Assembly: GCA_045638545.1 (NCBI GenBank)
Contig: JAZUBL010000007.1
Coordinates: forward strand, 1-36,319
Source of the DNA: UMGS1071 sp045638545
Lineage (GTDB): Bacteria; Bacillota; Clostridia; Oscillospirales; Acutalibacteraceae
Reading direction: 5' to 3'
DNA: 36,319 bases
Shown here: positions 14,773 through 22,121 of the stretch, one piece after another
Layout: the number at the start of each line of letters is the position of its first letter
Position numbering within the stretch: position 1 is the stretch's first letter
Notes under the pieces: model-generated
Seen by the model: only the letters and a program-made list of their open reading frames with translations
Told to the model about the DNA's origin: nothing
Database searches by the model: none
Program-made: the position numbers and the translations under genes

Positions 14773-16641
14773 TTATTTTGTCAGTTTTTCCAGATAGTCT
14801 ACGCTGTAGAAGTGGCTGCCGACAAGAGCGGCGCCGTCTTTAATGGCATCGATGATTTTATCGCTGAGGACGTAAGAGAACACGCCGGTTTTAATGCCCT
14901 GCGCGCCGGCCAGTTTTGGCAGCTCCGGTGTATACAGGCTCACTCTGGTGGTCAGATACTTGATCTTGTGGCTCTTGCAGAACTTAATGGAAGACTGGTA
15001 GTACTCCTGCAGATTGTCTGCCTGCTTGCCGTCAACAAGATGGTAGATAATTTCTACCGGCAGCTTCGCCTCACGCACCATGTCAACGTCCTTTTTCCGT
15101 TCCAGACGCAGCATAAAGCACTTATCCGGCAGGCGATAGTTGGTCATCAGCACCTTCAGGCGGCTCATGATGGCTGTCATGTCTTTTTCAGAAGGCTTGC
15201 CCACAGACAGCAGTACTTTCAGCTTCTTCTCGCGGAGCATTCTTGCGCATTTGCACAGCAATGTTTCAAAGGTCAGCGGACGGAAGCGGTTGTAGTACTT
15301 GCAGCGGAGGAACTGGTCATCAGAAAGCGCCGGCTGCGCGTCTGTTTCGTTGACCAGTGGTCTGCCGAGAATTTCATAGGTTTCTTTGTGCCAGCGGTTG
15401 ACGCAGACAAGGGAGCGGTCGGAGGTGAGACGCAGGTCCACGTGGAGGTTTTTATAGCCGTGTTCCACAGAATAGTAGAAAGCTTCTGCAGAGTTGGTGT
15501 TCTTGTAGCGAACGTCGATGCCGCCAAGAGACTGGGCTGCCAGCACCTTTTTAAAAGGCAGATCTTCTGTGGCAGTGTTGCGGATGCGGCAGTGATTTTT
15601 TACAAAGTCCTTCATCGCATAATAAACGCCGTTGCGAATGGTGTTGTTCGGGCCAGTGGACTCCTCCATAGCCTTGACCAGAATATCCACAGCCTTTTTC
15701 GCGTTCATTTCGTTTGGCTTCAGGAAGCGCTCCGGATGACCGATCTTTCTTGCCCAGAAGGCCAGTTTCTGGTTCCAGATAACGCCGACGCTTGGAATGC
15801 CAAGCGCATAAGAGATAATGTTGGAGTGCATGCGGATGCCGATTACACCCTTAAAGCGGGAGATGTTCTGTGCAAGTTTTGCGCCGTTGATCGGTGCAGC
15901 CTGCTTGGAACCGCGATCCAGATAATTCAGCACTTCTTTTGCAAAAGCTTCGTCGTTGGCGTCGCCATTGGTAAAGATTTTCCAGCGGAGTTCGCGCTTG
16001 TCCAGTTCGTCTGCCACTTCTTTCCAGAACTTCAGCTGGAATTCTTTGGTCACTTCCGGATGGCCGTAGTCTTCGAAAATTTTTGGTCGAATAATACCCA
16101 GGCCAATGACCTTATCTTCTTTGCGGATGTTTACCCGCTTGAGCGCAGCGCGGTATGTCTTTTTGCACCAGACTGCCGGGTCATATACGGAAGAGATGCG
16201 GATATTTTTATTGGTAATGTAGTCCTTCTTCAGTGTTTCAATGTCATCGCGGACGCTGATGCCCTTTACACATGGCAGGTTGATGGCTTCTTTCAGTGCT
16301 TCGCTTCGCTCATCGCCTGGAATAAACTTTTCAACACCAACGGCACTGAGGAATACCGGAATGTTCAGCCGCTGGGCTTCTTTAATCAGCTCCGGAATAT
16401 ACAGCCAGAACTTCTCTGTTTCTGCCTTTAAAATACCGCCGGCAAACACCATTGCGTCTACATATTTTACCTGGGCAATATCACGGGAAGCGATGTTGTA
16501 TCGGAAAATTTCGTGCTTGCCGCCGCGCAGCGCCTTGCGCAGCAGGTATTCGTCGTTGTCTGCCAGTACTTCGTCGCCAAGGTTCATGTTGGCTGTCTGC
16601 ACCAGTAAGATTTTCAAATGCTTTCGTTCTTGTTTGCTCAT
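14773..16641 (-). CDS. Polysaccharide pyruvyl transferase fused to a degenerate GDPD-like domain
   Basis: A 622-residue protein of two domains. Residues 1-350 are a polysaccharide pyruvyl transferase (CsaB-like, GT-B type) domain: an N-terminal NLGDE motif near 20-24, an FAGG segment near 66-69, and the conserved RMHSN near 270-274 followed by ALGIPSVGV. This family adds ketal pyruvate to cell-wall sugars. Residues about 365-620 resemble a glycerophosphodiester phosphodiesterase barrel (NTNSAEAF, VDLRLTSD), but its catalytic residues are changed: the family HRG is QSL at 370-372, the first Glu of ExD is His400, and the HD pair is N415-R416. It is probably a binding rather than hydrolytic domain. 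No signal peptide. First gene of the minus-strand operon. Confidence 0.88.
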   Translation of the reverse strand: MSKQERKHLKILLVQTANMNLGDEVLADNDEYLLRKALRGGKHEIFRYNIASRDIAQVKYVDAMVFAGGILKAETEKFWLYIPELIKEAQRLNIPVFLSAVGVEKFIPGDERSEALKEAINLPCVKGISVRDDIETLKKDYITNKNIRISSVYDPAVWCKKTYRAALKRVNIRKEDKVIGLGIIRPKIFEDYGHPEVTKEFQLKFWKEVADELDKRELRWKIFTNGDANDEAFAKEVLNYLDRGSKQAAPINGAKLAQNISRFKGVIGIRMHSNIISYALGIPSVGVIWNQKLAFWARKIGHPERFLKPNEMNAKKAVDILVKAMEESTGPNNTIRNGVYYAMKDFVKNHCRIRNTATEDLPFKKVLAAQSLGGIDVRYKNTNSAEAFYYSVEHGYKNLHVDLRLTSDRSLVCVNRWHKETYEILGRPLVNETDAQPALSDDQFLRCKYYNRFRPLTFETLLCKCARMLREKKLKVLLSVGKPSEKDMTAIMSRLKVLMTNYRLPDKCFMLRLERKKDVDMVREAKLPVEIIYHLVDGKQADNLQEYYQSSIKFCKSHKIKYLTTRVSLYTPELPKLAGAQGIKTGVFSYVLSDKIIDAIKDGAALVGSHFYSVDYLEKLTK

Positions 16642-16686
16642 ATCTTATCGCCTCCATTTGCGTGTCGTTTATATATAAATATCAAG

Positions 16687-18042
16687 TTAAATTTTCTTCA
16701 GCCAGCAGACGTTCTCTACGTGGGCAGTGCGAGGGAAGAGGTCAACCGGGGTTACCTCCTGCGGCTGGTAGCCAACTTCGGTGAAGAGCTTCAGGTCGCG
16801 GGCAAGGGTTGCAGGATCGCAGGAAACGTACACGATGCGCTGCGGCGCCATCTCTGAAACAGTCTGGATCAGTGCCTGGTCACAGCCTTTTCGCGGTGGG
16901 TCCAGAATAACCACGTCCGGTTTAATGCCGCGCTTCTGCAGGGTAACGGCTGCTTCGGCAGCGTCGCCGCAGAGGAACTCTGCGTTGTGAATGTTGTTGA
17001 GTTTTGCATTTTCCCATGCGTTCTCAATGGCCTGCGGAATAATTTCCACGCCAATCAGCTGCTTTGCTTTGTGGGCCATGGTCAGGCCGATGGTACCGGT
17101 GCCGCAGTACAGGTCCAGGAGGACTTCGTCGCCCTTCAGGTCGGCGTATTCTGCCGCAAGGTTGTACAGGCGTTCTGCCTGATCGCGGTTTACCTGATAG
17201 AAAGATGCCGGTGCGATCTGGAAGCGCAGGCCGCAGAGGATATCGGTAATGGTATCGCTGCCCCATGCAGTGCGGAACTTGCGGCCGAGGATCACGTTGG
17301 TTTTCTCTCGGTTGGAGTTGATCACGATGCTCTTCAGGCCTTCCACCTGCTCGCGGAGGATGGCAATGAGACGGTCTTCCTTTGCAACGCCGTTGCCGTT
17401 GACCACTACGCAGACCATCAGTTCACCGGTGGCGCTGGCTTCTCTGATATACAGATGGCGCAGCTTGCCTTTGCCGGTTACTTCGTCGTAGATGCTCTCG
17501 TTTGTTTCGCTGAGCCACTGCTGGAATGCGTGGATCACGCTCTGGAAGCGGACAGGCTGCAGGGCGCAGTTATCGCAGGCCACAATGCGGTGGGTGCGGT
17601 TGGCATAGAAGCCAAGAATCGCCTCACCGTCTTTGTTCAGGCCGATCGGCAGCTGCGCTTTGTTGCGGTAGTGGTCTGTCTCTTCTGCGCCAACGATTGG
17701 ATGCAGCGGCAGAGCATCGAAGCCGCCGATGCGTGTCAGCACATCATTCACGTGCTGGCGCTTGAACTCCAGTTCGCTTTCATAAGTAATGTGGCGGAAC
17801 ACACAGCCGCCGCACTGGGAGAACACAGGGCAGTCAGCCTCGATGCGGTGCGGGGATGGGTTGTGGATCTCCTCAATTTTGCCGATGCAGTAATTTTTGG
17901 AGGTCTTGATAATGCGGACGGTCAGGTCATCGCCCACAGCTGTATTTGGTGTGAATACCACCATGCCGTCGTGGCGGCCAACGCCGCTGCCTTCCGACGT
18001 AATGCCGGTGATTTCCAGTCTGATCAGATCATTCTTTTTCAC
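16687..18042 (-). CDS. rlmD: 23S rRNA (uracil-C5)-methyltransferase RlmD/RlmCD type
   Basis: A 451-residue SAM-dependent RNA m5U methyltransferase of the RumA/TrmA family. An N-terminal TRAM domain (about 1-60) is followed by four cysteines for a [4Fe-4S] cluster (C71, C77, C80, C159), a Rossmann fold with LLDLYCGTGTIGL (near 310), DPPRKG (near 379-384), and the catalytic Cys in YVSCDPATLARD (near 405). All key residues are present. In Gram-positive bacteria the enzyme may modify U747 and U1939 (RlmCD); the exact site cannot be told here. It starts ten bases after the 2-hydroxyacid dehydrogenase gene and is likely co-transcribed with it. Confidence 0.95.
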   Translation of the reverse strand: MKKNDLIRLEITGITSEGSGVGRHDGMVVFTPNTAVGDDLTVRIIKTSKNYCIGKIEEIHNPSPHRIEADCPVFSQCGGCVFRHITYESELEFKRQHVNDVLTRIGGFDALPLHPIVGAEETDHYRNKAQLPIGLNKDGEAILGFYANRTHRIVACDNCALQPVRFQSVIHAFQQWLSETNESIYDEVTGKGKLRHLYIREASATGELMVCVVVNGNGVAKEDRLIAILREQVEGLKSIVINSNREKTNVILGRKFRTAWGSDTITDILCGLRFQIAPASFYQVNRDQAERLYNLAAEYADLKGDEVLLDLYCGTGTIGLTMAHKAKQLIGVEIIPQAIENAWENAKLNNIHNAEFLCGDAAEAAVTLQKRGIKPDVVILDPPRKGCDQALIQTVSEMAPQRIVYVSCDPATLARDLKLFTEVGYQPQEVTPVDLFPRTAHVENVCWLKKI

Positions 18043-18052
18043 GGGGACCTCC

Positions 18053-19012
18053 TTAAATGGAAACGTTGTTCTGTACGGTGCCGTTCATCCAGCTTCGTAC
18101 GTTTTCTGCTGCAATGTTCATCAGTCTGCTTCTTGCATCTTCCGAAGCCCAGGCAACGTGTGGTGTGATGACGCAGTTCTTTGCGGTCAGCAATGGGTTG
18201 TCTGCCTTTGGCGGCTCGGTGGAGAGCACGTCCATACCTGCGCCGGCAATGCGGCCTTCGTTCAGGGCTCTTGCCAGTGCGTCTTCGTCAATAACAGGGC
18301 CGCGGGAAGAGTTGATGAGGATGGCGTTCTTTTTCATCAGCGCCAGTGTATCGTCGTTGATCAGGTGATGGCTCTGCGGTGTCAGCGGACAGTGCAGGGT
18401 AATAAAATCACTCTGGCGGAACAGTTCTTCCTGGCTCACAGCGGTGCAGCCTTCCGGCATTTCTCTTGGTGTGCGGGTGGAAACCAGCACGTTCATGTCC
18501 ATTGCTGCAGCAATTTTTGCCACAGCGCGGCCAATGTTGCCAAAACCGATGATGCCCAGTGTTTTGCCGGAGAGCTCCATAAAGTCGCCTTTCCAGTAGC
18601 AGAAATCACGGCTGTTGACCCAGTCGCCTGCATGAACACTGTCGTTGTGCAGAGCGATGAGGTTGGCAAAGTGCAGGATCATAGCAAACACATATTGCGC
18701 CACAGATTTGGTACAGTAGGTCGGCACGTTGCACACAGGGATGTCCAGCTCTTTTGTCACGTCCAGGTCAATGACATTGACACCGGTGGAAAGGGTGCCC
18801 AGATACCGCAGGCCGGCAGCGTGGAGCTGACGGATGCAGTCGCCTGTCAGGACGGTTTTATTGGTGATAACCACCTCTGCGCCCATGGCACGGGAGAGGA
18901 TCTCTTCCGGGCGGGTGTAGTCATAAACAGTGGTTTCGCCAAGGGCCTCAAATGGTTCCCAGGTCAGGTCACCCGGGTTGGTGGTGTAACCGTCGAGAAT
19001 ACAGATTTTCAT
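18053..19012 (-). CDS. D-2-hydroxyacid dehydrogenase (hydroxypyruvate/glycerate type)
   Basis: A 319-residue NAD(P)-dependent D-isomer-specific 2-hydroxyacid dehydrogenase. The dinucleotide motif GFGNIG is at 156-161, and the catalytic triad is Arg237 (SSRGPVIDE), Glu266 (STEPP) and His285 (TPHVAWAS). The STGVN turn near 75-79 fits the hydroxypyruvate/glycerate dehydrogenase branch, which interconverts glycerate and hydroxypyruvate, but glyoxylate or other keto-acids are possible. ATG follows AAAGGAGC. It is the first gene of an operon with rlmD. A TAGGGC/GCCCTA palindrome lies inside its promoter spacer. Confidence 0.9.
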   Translation of the reverse strand: MKICILDGYTTNPGDLTWEPFEALGETTVYDYTRPEEILSRAMGAEVVITNKTVLTGDCIRQLHAAGLRYLGTLSTGVNVIDLDVTKELDIPVCNVPTYCTKSVAQYVFAMILHFANLIALHNDSVHAGDWVNSRDFCYWKGDFMELSGKTLGIIGFGNIGRAVAKIAAAMDMNVLVSTRTPREMPEGCTAVSQEELFRQSDFITLHCPLTPQSHHLINDDTLALMKKNAILINSSRGPVIDEDALARALNEGRIAGAGMDVLSTEPPKADNPLLTAKNCVITPHVAWASEDARSRLMNIAAENVRSWMNGTVQNNVSI

Positions 19013-19054
19013 AAAACAGCAGCTCCTTTCGCCGATGCATAATTCTTCTATTTT

Positions 19055-19083
19055 ATTATATAGGGCAAGCCCTGTAAAGTAAA
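19055..19083 (-). promoter_or_regulatory. Promoter with spacer palindrome, 2-hydroxyacid dehydrogenase operon
   Basis: On the minus strand, TTTACT (19078-19083), a 17-bp spacer, then TATAAT (19055-19060). The spacer holds the perfect palindrome TAGGGC-AA-GCCCTA (19061-19074), a candidate repressor site. Confidence 0.6.
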
Positions 19084-19129
19084 GTGAACATTAAGGAAAC
19101 TTTCGAACAGACTGCTGTTTTTGTTCCAT

Positions 19130-19180
19130 AAAAAAACAAACAAGGGCTCCCCTCAGCATAAAGCCAAGGGGAGCCCTTAT
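19130..19180 (-). terminator. Terminator of the carbonic anhydrase gene
   Basis: AAGGGCTCCCC (19142-19152) and GGGGAGCCCTT (19168-19178) form an 11-bp stem. On the minus strand it is followed by GTTTGTTTTTTT. Confidence 0.88.
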
Positions 19181-19210
19181 TATGCCGCAATGATGCGGTA
19201 AAATTTTAAA

Positions 19211-19909
19211 TTAGTCGAGGAACTCAACAGCGCCTGTCTCGATGTCGTACTTAGCGCCAACGATCTTGCACTTGCCCTCTTCCTCAAGGTGCTTAAGGAT
19301 GTCGGACTTGCGGAGGTTCTCAATGCTGTTCTCGATGTTCAGGTTCTCAGCAACTGCTGCAACTTCGTCGCCTTCAGCTGTCTTCTTAGCTTCGTCAACG
19401 GATGGAGCAATTTCGTGAACGATGGACTCGATGTAGCCTTCAGCGTGGCCCTCTACAGCTGCACCAACAGCGCCGCAGTGGGAGTGACCGAGAACAACTA
19501 CCAGTGGGGAACCCAGGTGGTCTGCTGCGTACTCAACGGAGCCAATTTCGTAATCGTCTACAACGTTACCAGCTGTACGGATAACGAAGAGTTCGCCCAG
19601 GGAGCTGTTGAACAGCAGTTCTGGTGGAACACGGGAGTCGGAGCATGTGATAACAACTGTGTGTGGGAACTGGCCGTTTGTTGCCAGGTCGTCACGGAGC
19701 TCAGAACCAACGTTCATTGTTGCTGTGCCCTTCAGGTAGTCAGCGTTACCAGCCTTCAGAGCTGCGATTGCCTCGTCAGCTGTTTCAGCCTTAACTGCTT
19801 CCTTCACTGTTGCTGCAGGTGCGCCGCCCTCAGAACCACAAGCTGTGAGACCAACTGCGCCAAGTGCCATTGTAGCGCACATTGCCAGCAGGATTAACTT
19901 CTTTTTCAT
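19211..19909 (-). CDS. Extracytoplasmic beta-carbonic anhydrase, lipoprotein
   Basis: A 232-residue beta-class carbonic anhydrase carrying a lipoprotein signal: charged KKK, a hydrophobic core, and lipobox LTAC with Cys24. The catalytic domain has CSDSR at 89-93 (zinc ligand Cys89, Asp91-Arg93 dyad) and GHSHCGAV with His142 and Cys145 as the other zinc ligands, so all active-site residues are present. It interconverts CO2 and bicarbonate. Most bacterial beta-enzymes are cytoplasmic, so a membrane-anchored outward-facing form is notable. ATG follows AGGAGGAAA. Single gene with its own terminator. Confidence 0.94.
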   Translation of the reverse strand: MKKKLILLAMCATMALGAVGLTACGSEGGAPAATVKEAVKAETADEAIAALKAGNADYLKGTATMNVGSELRDDLATNGQFPHTVVITCSDSRVPPELLFNSSLGELFVIRTAGNVVDDYEIGSVEYAADHLGSPLVVVLGHSHCGAVGAAVEGHAEGYIESIVHEIAPSVDEAKKTAEGDEVAAVAENLNIENSIENLRKSDILKHLEEEGKCKIVGAKYDIETGAVEFLD

Positions 19910-20140
19910 TTCAATTTCCTCCTGTTGTTGAATAATTCTTCAATCATAATTTGACTTGCACTATATCTGAAAAACAGCATTGCAAAGCCTTGCACTGTCT
20001 TTCTGCAAAATAAACAAAATTCTTTCCGTTCCCTGTTCCAATTATACGCCGCTGCCGGCAGAAGGAATGTCGGGAACTGTCGTGAAGCTGAAAGAATTTT
20101 CTGTGCGGGTATTGTAACAAACCTGTAAAAGAAAGGTAAG

Positions 20141-20169
20141 TTGACGGTTAGACCCGAATTCAGTATAAT
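20141..20169 (+). promoter_or_regulatory. Promoter of the YgjP-like gene
   Basis: TTGACG (20141-20146), a 17-bp spacer, then TATAAT (20164-20169). It leaves a ~150-base untranslated leader. Confidence 0.8.
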
Positions 20170-20246
20170 CAATTCCATAGATAGTTGATGTACGAATTAT
20201 GACTAAAATATGAAGAGAATATGAACAAGAACAAAGTGTAGGACAA

Positions 20247-20282
20247 TACCAACAAATAATACCCCTTAAGTTGGTAGTTTTT
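20247..20282 (+). terminator. Terminator-like hairpin in the YgjP-like leader (possible attenuator)
   Basis: TACCAAC (20247-20253) and GTTGGTA (20270-20276) with a 16-base loop, followed by GTTTTTA. It lies between promoter and gene. The stem is short, so efficiency is doubtful. Confidence 0.4.
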
Positions 20283-20325
20283 ACGAAACGGGAGTTTTTT
20301 GACCAGAAAAAGAGGGAGGTTACCA

Positions 20326-20865
20326 ATGAAATATTCCTATACAATTGTCCGTTCTAAAAAGCGGAAGACCATGTCTATTTGTATAAAATCGGATCTTTCT
20401 GTCGAGGTTCGCATTCCGCAGAGAACGTCTCAGAAAGCAGCGGAACAGTTTGTGGAACGGAACCTGGGATGGATTGAAGAACACATGGAAAGGCAGAAGG
20501 CGCGCTTTGAAGCAGCCAGAACCATTACACCGGAAGAGGAGCAGCAGATGCGCCGGCAGGCGAAGGAATACCTGCCGGGCCGTATTGCGTATTATAGCGA
20601 GCTGATGGGCGTAACGCCGACAGGCTTCCGGGTAACAGGGGCGAAAACACGGTTTGGCAGCTGCAGCGGTAAGGACAGCCTGAACTTTTCTTTTCGTCTG
20701 ATGGCATACCCGCCGGAAGCCATTGATTATGTTGTAGTGCATGAGCTGGCGCACATTCGCCACAAAGACCACAGCCCGGCTTTTTATAAGTTCATTGCGC
20801 AGTTTATGCCGGACTACAAAGTGCGCAATGCAATCCTGAAGGATCCGCAGTATCGAATTCTGTAA
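20326..20865 (+). CDS. YgjP-like (DUF45) zinc metallopeptidase domain protein
   Basis: A 179-residue cytoplasmic protein of the YgjP/DUF45 family, related to SprT and M48 gluzincins. The zinc motif HELAHIRHKDH is at 139-149, with His139, His143 and His149 as likely ligands and Glu140 as catalytic base. It is preceded by the family segment TRFGSCSGKDSLNFSFRL (about 109-126). ATG at 20326 is chosen for its GGGAGGT site; a longer form would begin at a non-ATG codon without one. The substrate is unknown. In many genomes such genes neighbour restriction systems; none is here. Confidence 0.9.
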   Translation: MKYSYTIVRSKKRKTMSICIKSDLSVEVRIPQRTSQKAAEQFVERNLGWIEEHMERQKARFEAARTITPEEEQQMRRQAKEYLPGRIAYYSELMGVTPTGFRVTGAKTRFGSCSGKDSLNFSFRLMAYPPEAIDYVVVHELAHIRHKDHSPAFYKFIAQFMPDYKVRNAILKDPQYRIL

Positions 20866-20918
20866 ACAGGTGCGCAGTCCCGAAAAAATCCCTGTAGAAA
20901 CAAATGTTCGAAAAACTA

Positions 20919-20975
20919 TTGCAATCGAACAAAGTTTCTGCTAAAATAAAAATCAACGAAGCGAACGATTGTTCG
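20919..20975 (+). promoter_or_regulatory. Promoter with LexA-like operator
   Basis: -35 TTGCAA (20919-20924), a 17-bp spacer, then -10 TAAAAT (20942-20947). A perfect palindrome CGAAC-GATT-GTTCG (20962-20975) follows at about +8 and contains GAAC-N4-GTTC, the clostridial LexA box pattern. More half sites flank the -35 (TGTTCG 20905-20910, CGAACA 20926-20931). Confidence 0.65.
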
Positions 20976-20997
20976 AAATTGATTGGGGGATTTTATT

Positions 20998-21321
20998 ATG
21001 CAAACCATTACAGGCGTACTGATGCTGGCAATGACAGCCGCATTCTTTTTTCACTACAAACCAAGAGCAGAAGTAAGCATCTGGCTGTGTGTTCTCTGCG
21101 CGGCAATGGCGGTCATCACACCGCTGGTGCCAATGAACACCTGGTTCCTGCAGATGATTGCCTACGGCACCAAGAGCGTGGCCATGCTGTGCTGCTACCT
21201 GCAGCTGAGCCGCGAGTGCCGTGAGCGCAGAGCCAACGCAGCCAGAGCAAGACGCGCAAAAGAGCAGAAGAAAATCCGCAATCTTCTGGATCTGGAGAAA
21301 CGATTCCACAACGCAGCATAA
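20998..21321 (+). CDS. Small membrane protein behind a LexA-like box
   Basis: A 107-residue protein with two or three membrane segments: about 3-18 (ITGVLMLAMTAAFFF), 27-44 (VSIWLCVLCAAMAVITPL) and 50-70 (FLQMIAYGTKSVAMLCCYLQL). A strongly basic cytoplasmic tail follows (RECRERRANAARARRAKEQKK), with a final short helix. ATG at 20998 follows GGGGGA and begins at the first hydrophobic segment. No family is recognised. The operator-like palindrome at 20962-20975 suggests induction by DNA damage. Small SOS-controlled membrane proteins in other bacteria act as division inhibitors or membrane toxins (YneA, TisB), but there is no sequence similarity to rely on. Confidence 0.85.
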   Translation: MQTITGVLMLAMTAAFFFHYKPRAEVSIWLCVLCAAMAVITPLVPMNTWFLQMIAYGTKSVAMLCCYLQLSRECRERRANAARARRAKEQKKIRNLLDLEKRFHNAA

Positions 21322-21333
21322 TGGGGAAAATAG

Positions 21334-21362
21334 TTGCGTTTGCGGTAAATGTGTGTTAAAAT
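21334..21362 (+). promoter_or_regulatory. Promoter of the acidic-tail membrane protein
   Basis: TTGCGT (21334-21339), a 17-bp spacer, then TAAAAT (21357-21362). Confidence 0.7.
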
Positions 21363-21392
21363 CATCATAACAAAGCGAAAGGAGTGGTGATT

Positions 21393-21794
21393 TTGTCATA
21401 TTTTACAGCGGGTATCTTTATGGTGCTGGGCCTTCTCCTCATCGTAAAATTCGGCAGAGAGTGGAAGCCATGCTTTGCAGCAGGCGGTATGTTCATCATT
21501 CTGGGTGTATGGTGGCTTCTCAACACGTTGTATCCGGAGCATCCGATCATTGATGGTTGGGTCGGCTGGGTAGTAAAGATCGCTGCAGCAGTTGTGCTGG
21601 CCGGTCTGGTCGTTCTGTTTATGATTGAACGTAAGCGTGAAGTTGCCAAGTTCCGCGCGGAGATGGATGCGGAAGCAGCAAAGAAAGAAGAAACAATGTA
21701 TAAGCGCTACGATGATTTCATCTATGATGATGACGTGAAAGTCAAAAAGCTGGACGACGATGACAGCGATGACGGCGATGGCGACGACGACTGA
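21393..21794 (+). CDS. Small membrane protein with poly-Asp tail
   Basis: A 133-residue protein with three hydrophobic segments (about 4-20, 30-45 and 60-78), then a charged helix (ERKREVAKFRAEMDAEAAKKEE) and a very acidic C terminus that ends in a run of Asp broken by Ser and Gly. No ATG fits. TTG at 21393 lies eight bases after AAAGGAG and is the best start; GTG codons at 21384 and 21387 are too close to that site. It has its own promoter and terminator. The layout (membrane part, charged cytoplasmic tail) resembles the preceding gene in general form, but sequences differ. Function unknown. Confidence 0.85.
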   Translation: MSYFTAGIFMVLGLLLIVKFGREWKPCFAAGGMFIILGVWWLLNTLYPEHPIIDGWVGWVVKIAAAVVLAGLVVLFMIERKREVAKFRAEMDAEAAKKEETMYKRYDDFIYDDDVKVKKLDDDDSDDGDGDDD

Positions 21795-21810
21795 AATATA
21801 ACAAAACAAT

Positions 21811-21848
21811 AAAACGCAGGCGGTCAATCACGACAGCCTGCGTTTTTG
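21811..21848 (+). terminator. Terminator of the acidic-tail protein gene
   Basis: AACGCAGGC and GCCTGCGTT form a 9-bp stem with a 14-base loop, followed by TTTG. Confidence 0.8.
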
Positions 21849-21892
21849 CATAGAATAGGTTATGGCGCTTTGCGGAGCCCATTATAATAGAT

Positions 21893-21931
21893 TGCCGGAC
21901 TGACTGCATTGAGTCAGCCCGGCTTTTTTAT
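21893..21931 (+). terminator. Second plus-strand terminator hairpin
   Basis: GCCGGACTGACT and AGTCAGCCCGGC pair with one bulge, followed by TTTTTTA. It lies between convergent genes. TATAAT at 21883-21888 sits just upstream with no good -35 element. Confidence 0.65.
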
Positions 21932-22119
21932 GCATCTATTTCAAAAATCATATCCATGCGGACCATTTTGCCGGATGCACCAAGGTGGGTTGGGATGTAT
22001 CCCACATAGCGGTACCCTTTCGCCGCATATTCGTCAATGATCGCTCTGTGCACTTCACATTTTGCGGAGCCGGGCGCAAAGTTATCCAGCTTTACGTCTA
22101 CATATTCATATCGCTTCAT
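21928..22119 (-). CDS. DUF4177-like small protein
   Basis: A 63-residue protein. MKRYEYVDVKL at the start and an amphipathic helix (HRAIIDEYAAKGYRYVGYIP) followed by a final strand (MVRMDMIFEID) match the pattern of DUF4177 proteins, small alpha/beta proteins of unknown role. ATG at 22119 follows AAGGAG with an 8-base gap and lies two bases after the stop of the XRE-AbrB gene, so the two are co-transcribed and probably co-regulated. Confidence 0.82.
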   Translation of the reverse strand: MKRYEYVDVKLDNFAPGSAKCEVHRAIIDEYAAKGYRYVGYIPTHLGASGKMVRMDMIFEIDA

Positions 22120-22121
22120 TA

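Larger units (their letters stand above)
19910..20325. other. Divergent intergenic region between the carbonic anhydrase and YgjP-like genes
   Basis: No gene is seen. It contains a plus-strand promoter at 20141-20169 and a terminator-like hairpin at 20247-20282, both ahead of the YgjP-like gene. No clear promoter could be fixed for the minus-strand carbonic anhydrase gene; TATGAT in the first 50 bases upstream is a weak candidate. Confidence 0.5.

Noticed and set aside
14650..16431. Long plus-strand frames opposite the pyruvyl transferase, rlmD (16987-18168), the dehydrogenase (17897-19042) and malic enzyme (24253-25446).
   Set aside because: They are antisense to well-supported genes and have no start signals or recognisable domains.
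21860..21931. A possible short RNA gene made of TATAAT (21883) and the hairpin at 21893-21931.
   Set aside because: There is no acceptable -35, and the -10 lies so close to the hairpin that the transcript would be little more than the terminator itself.
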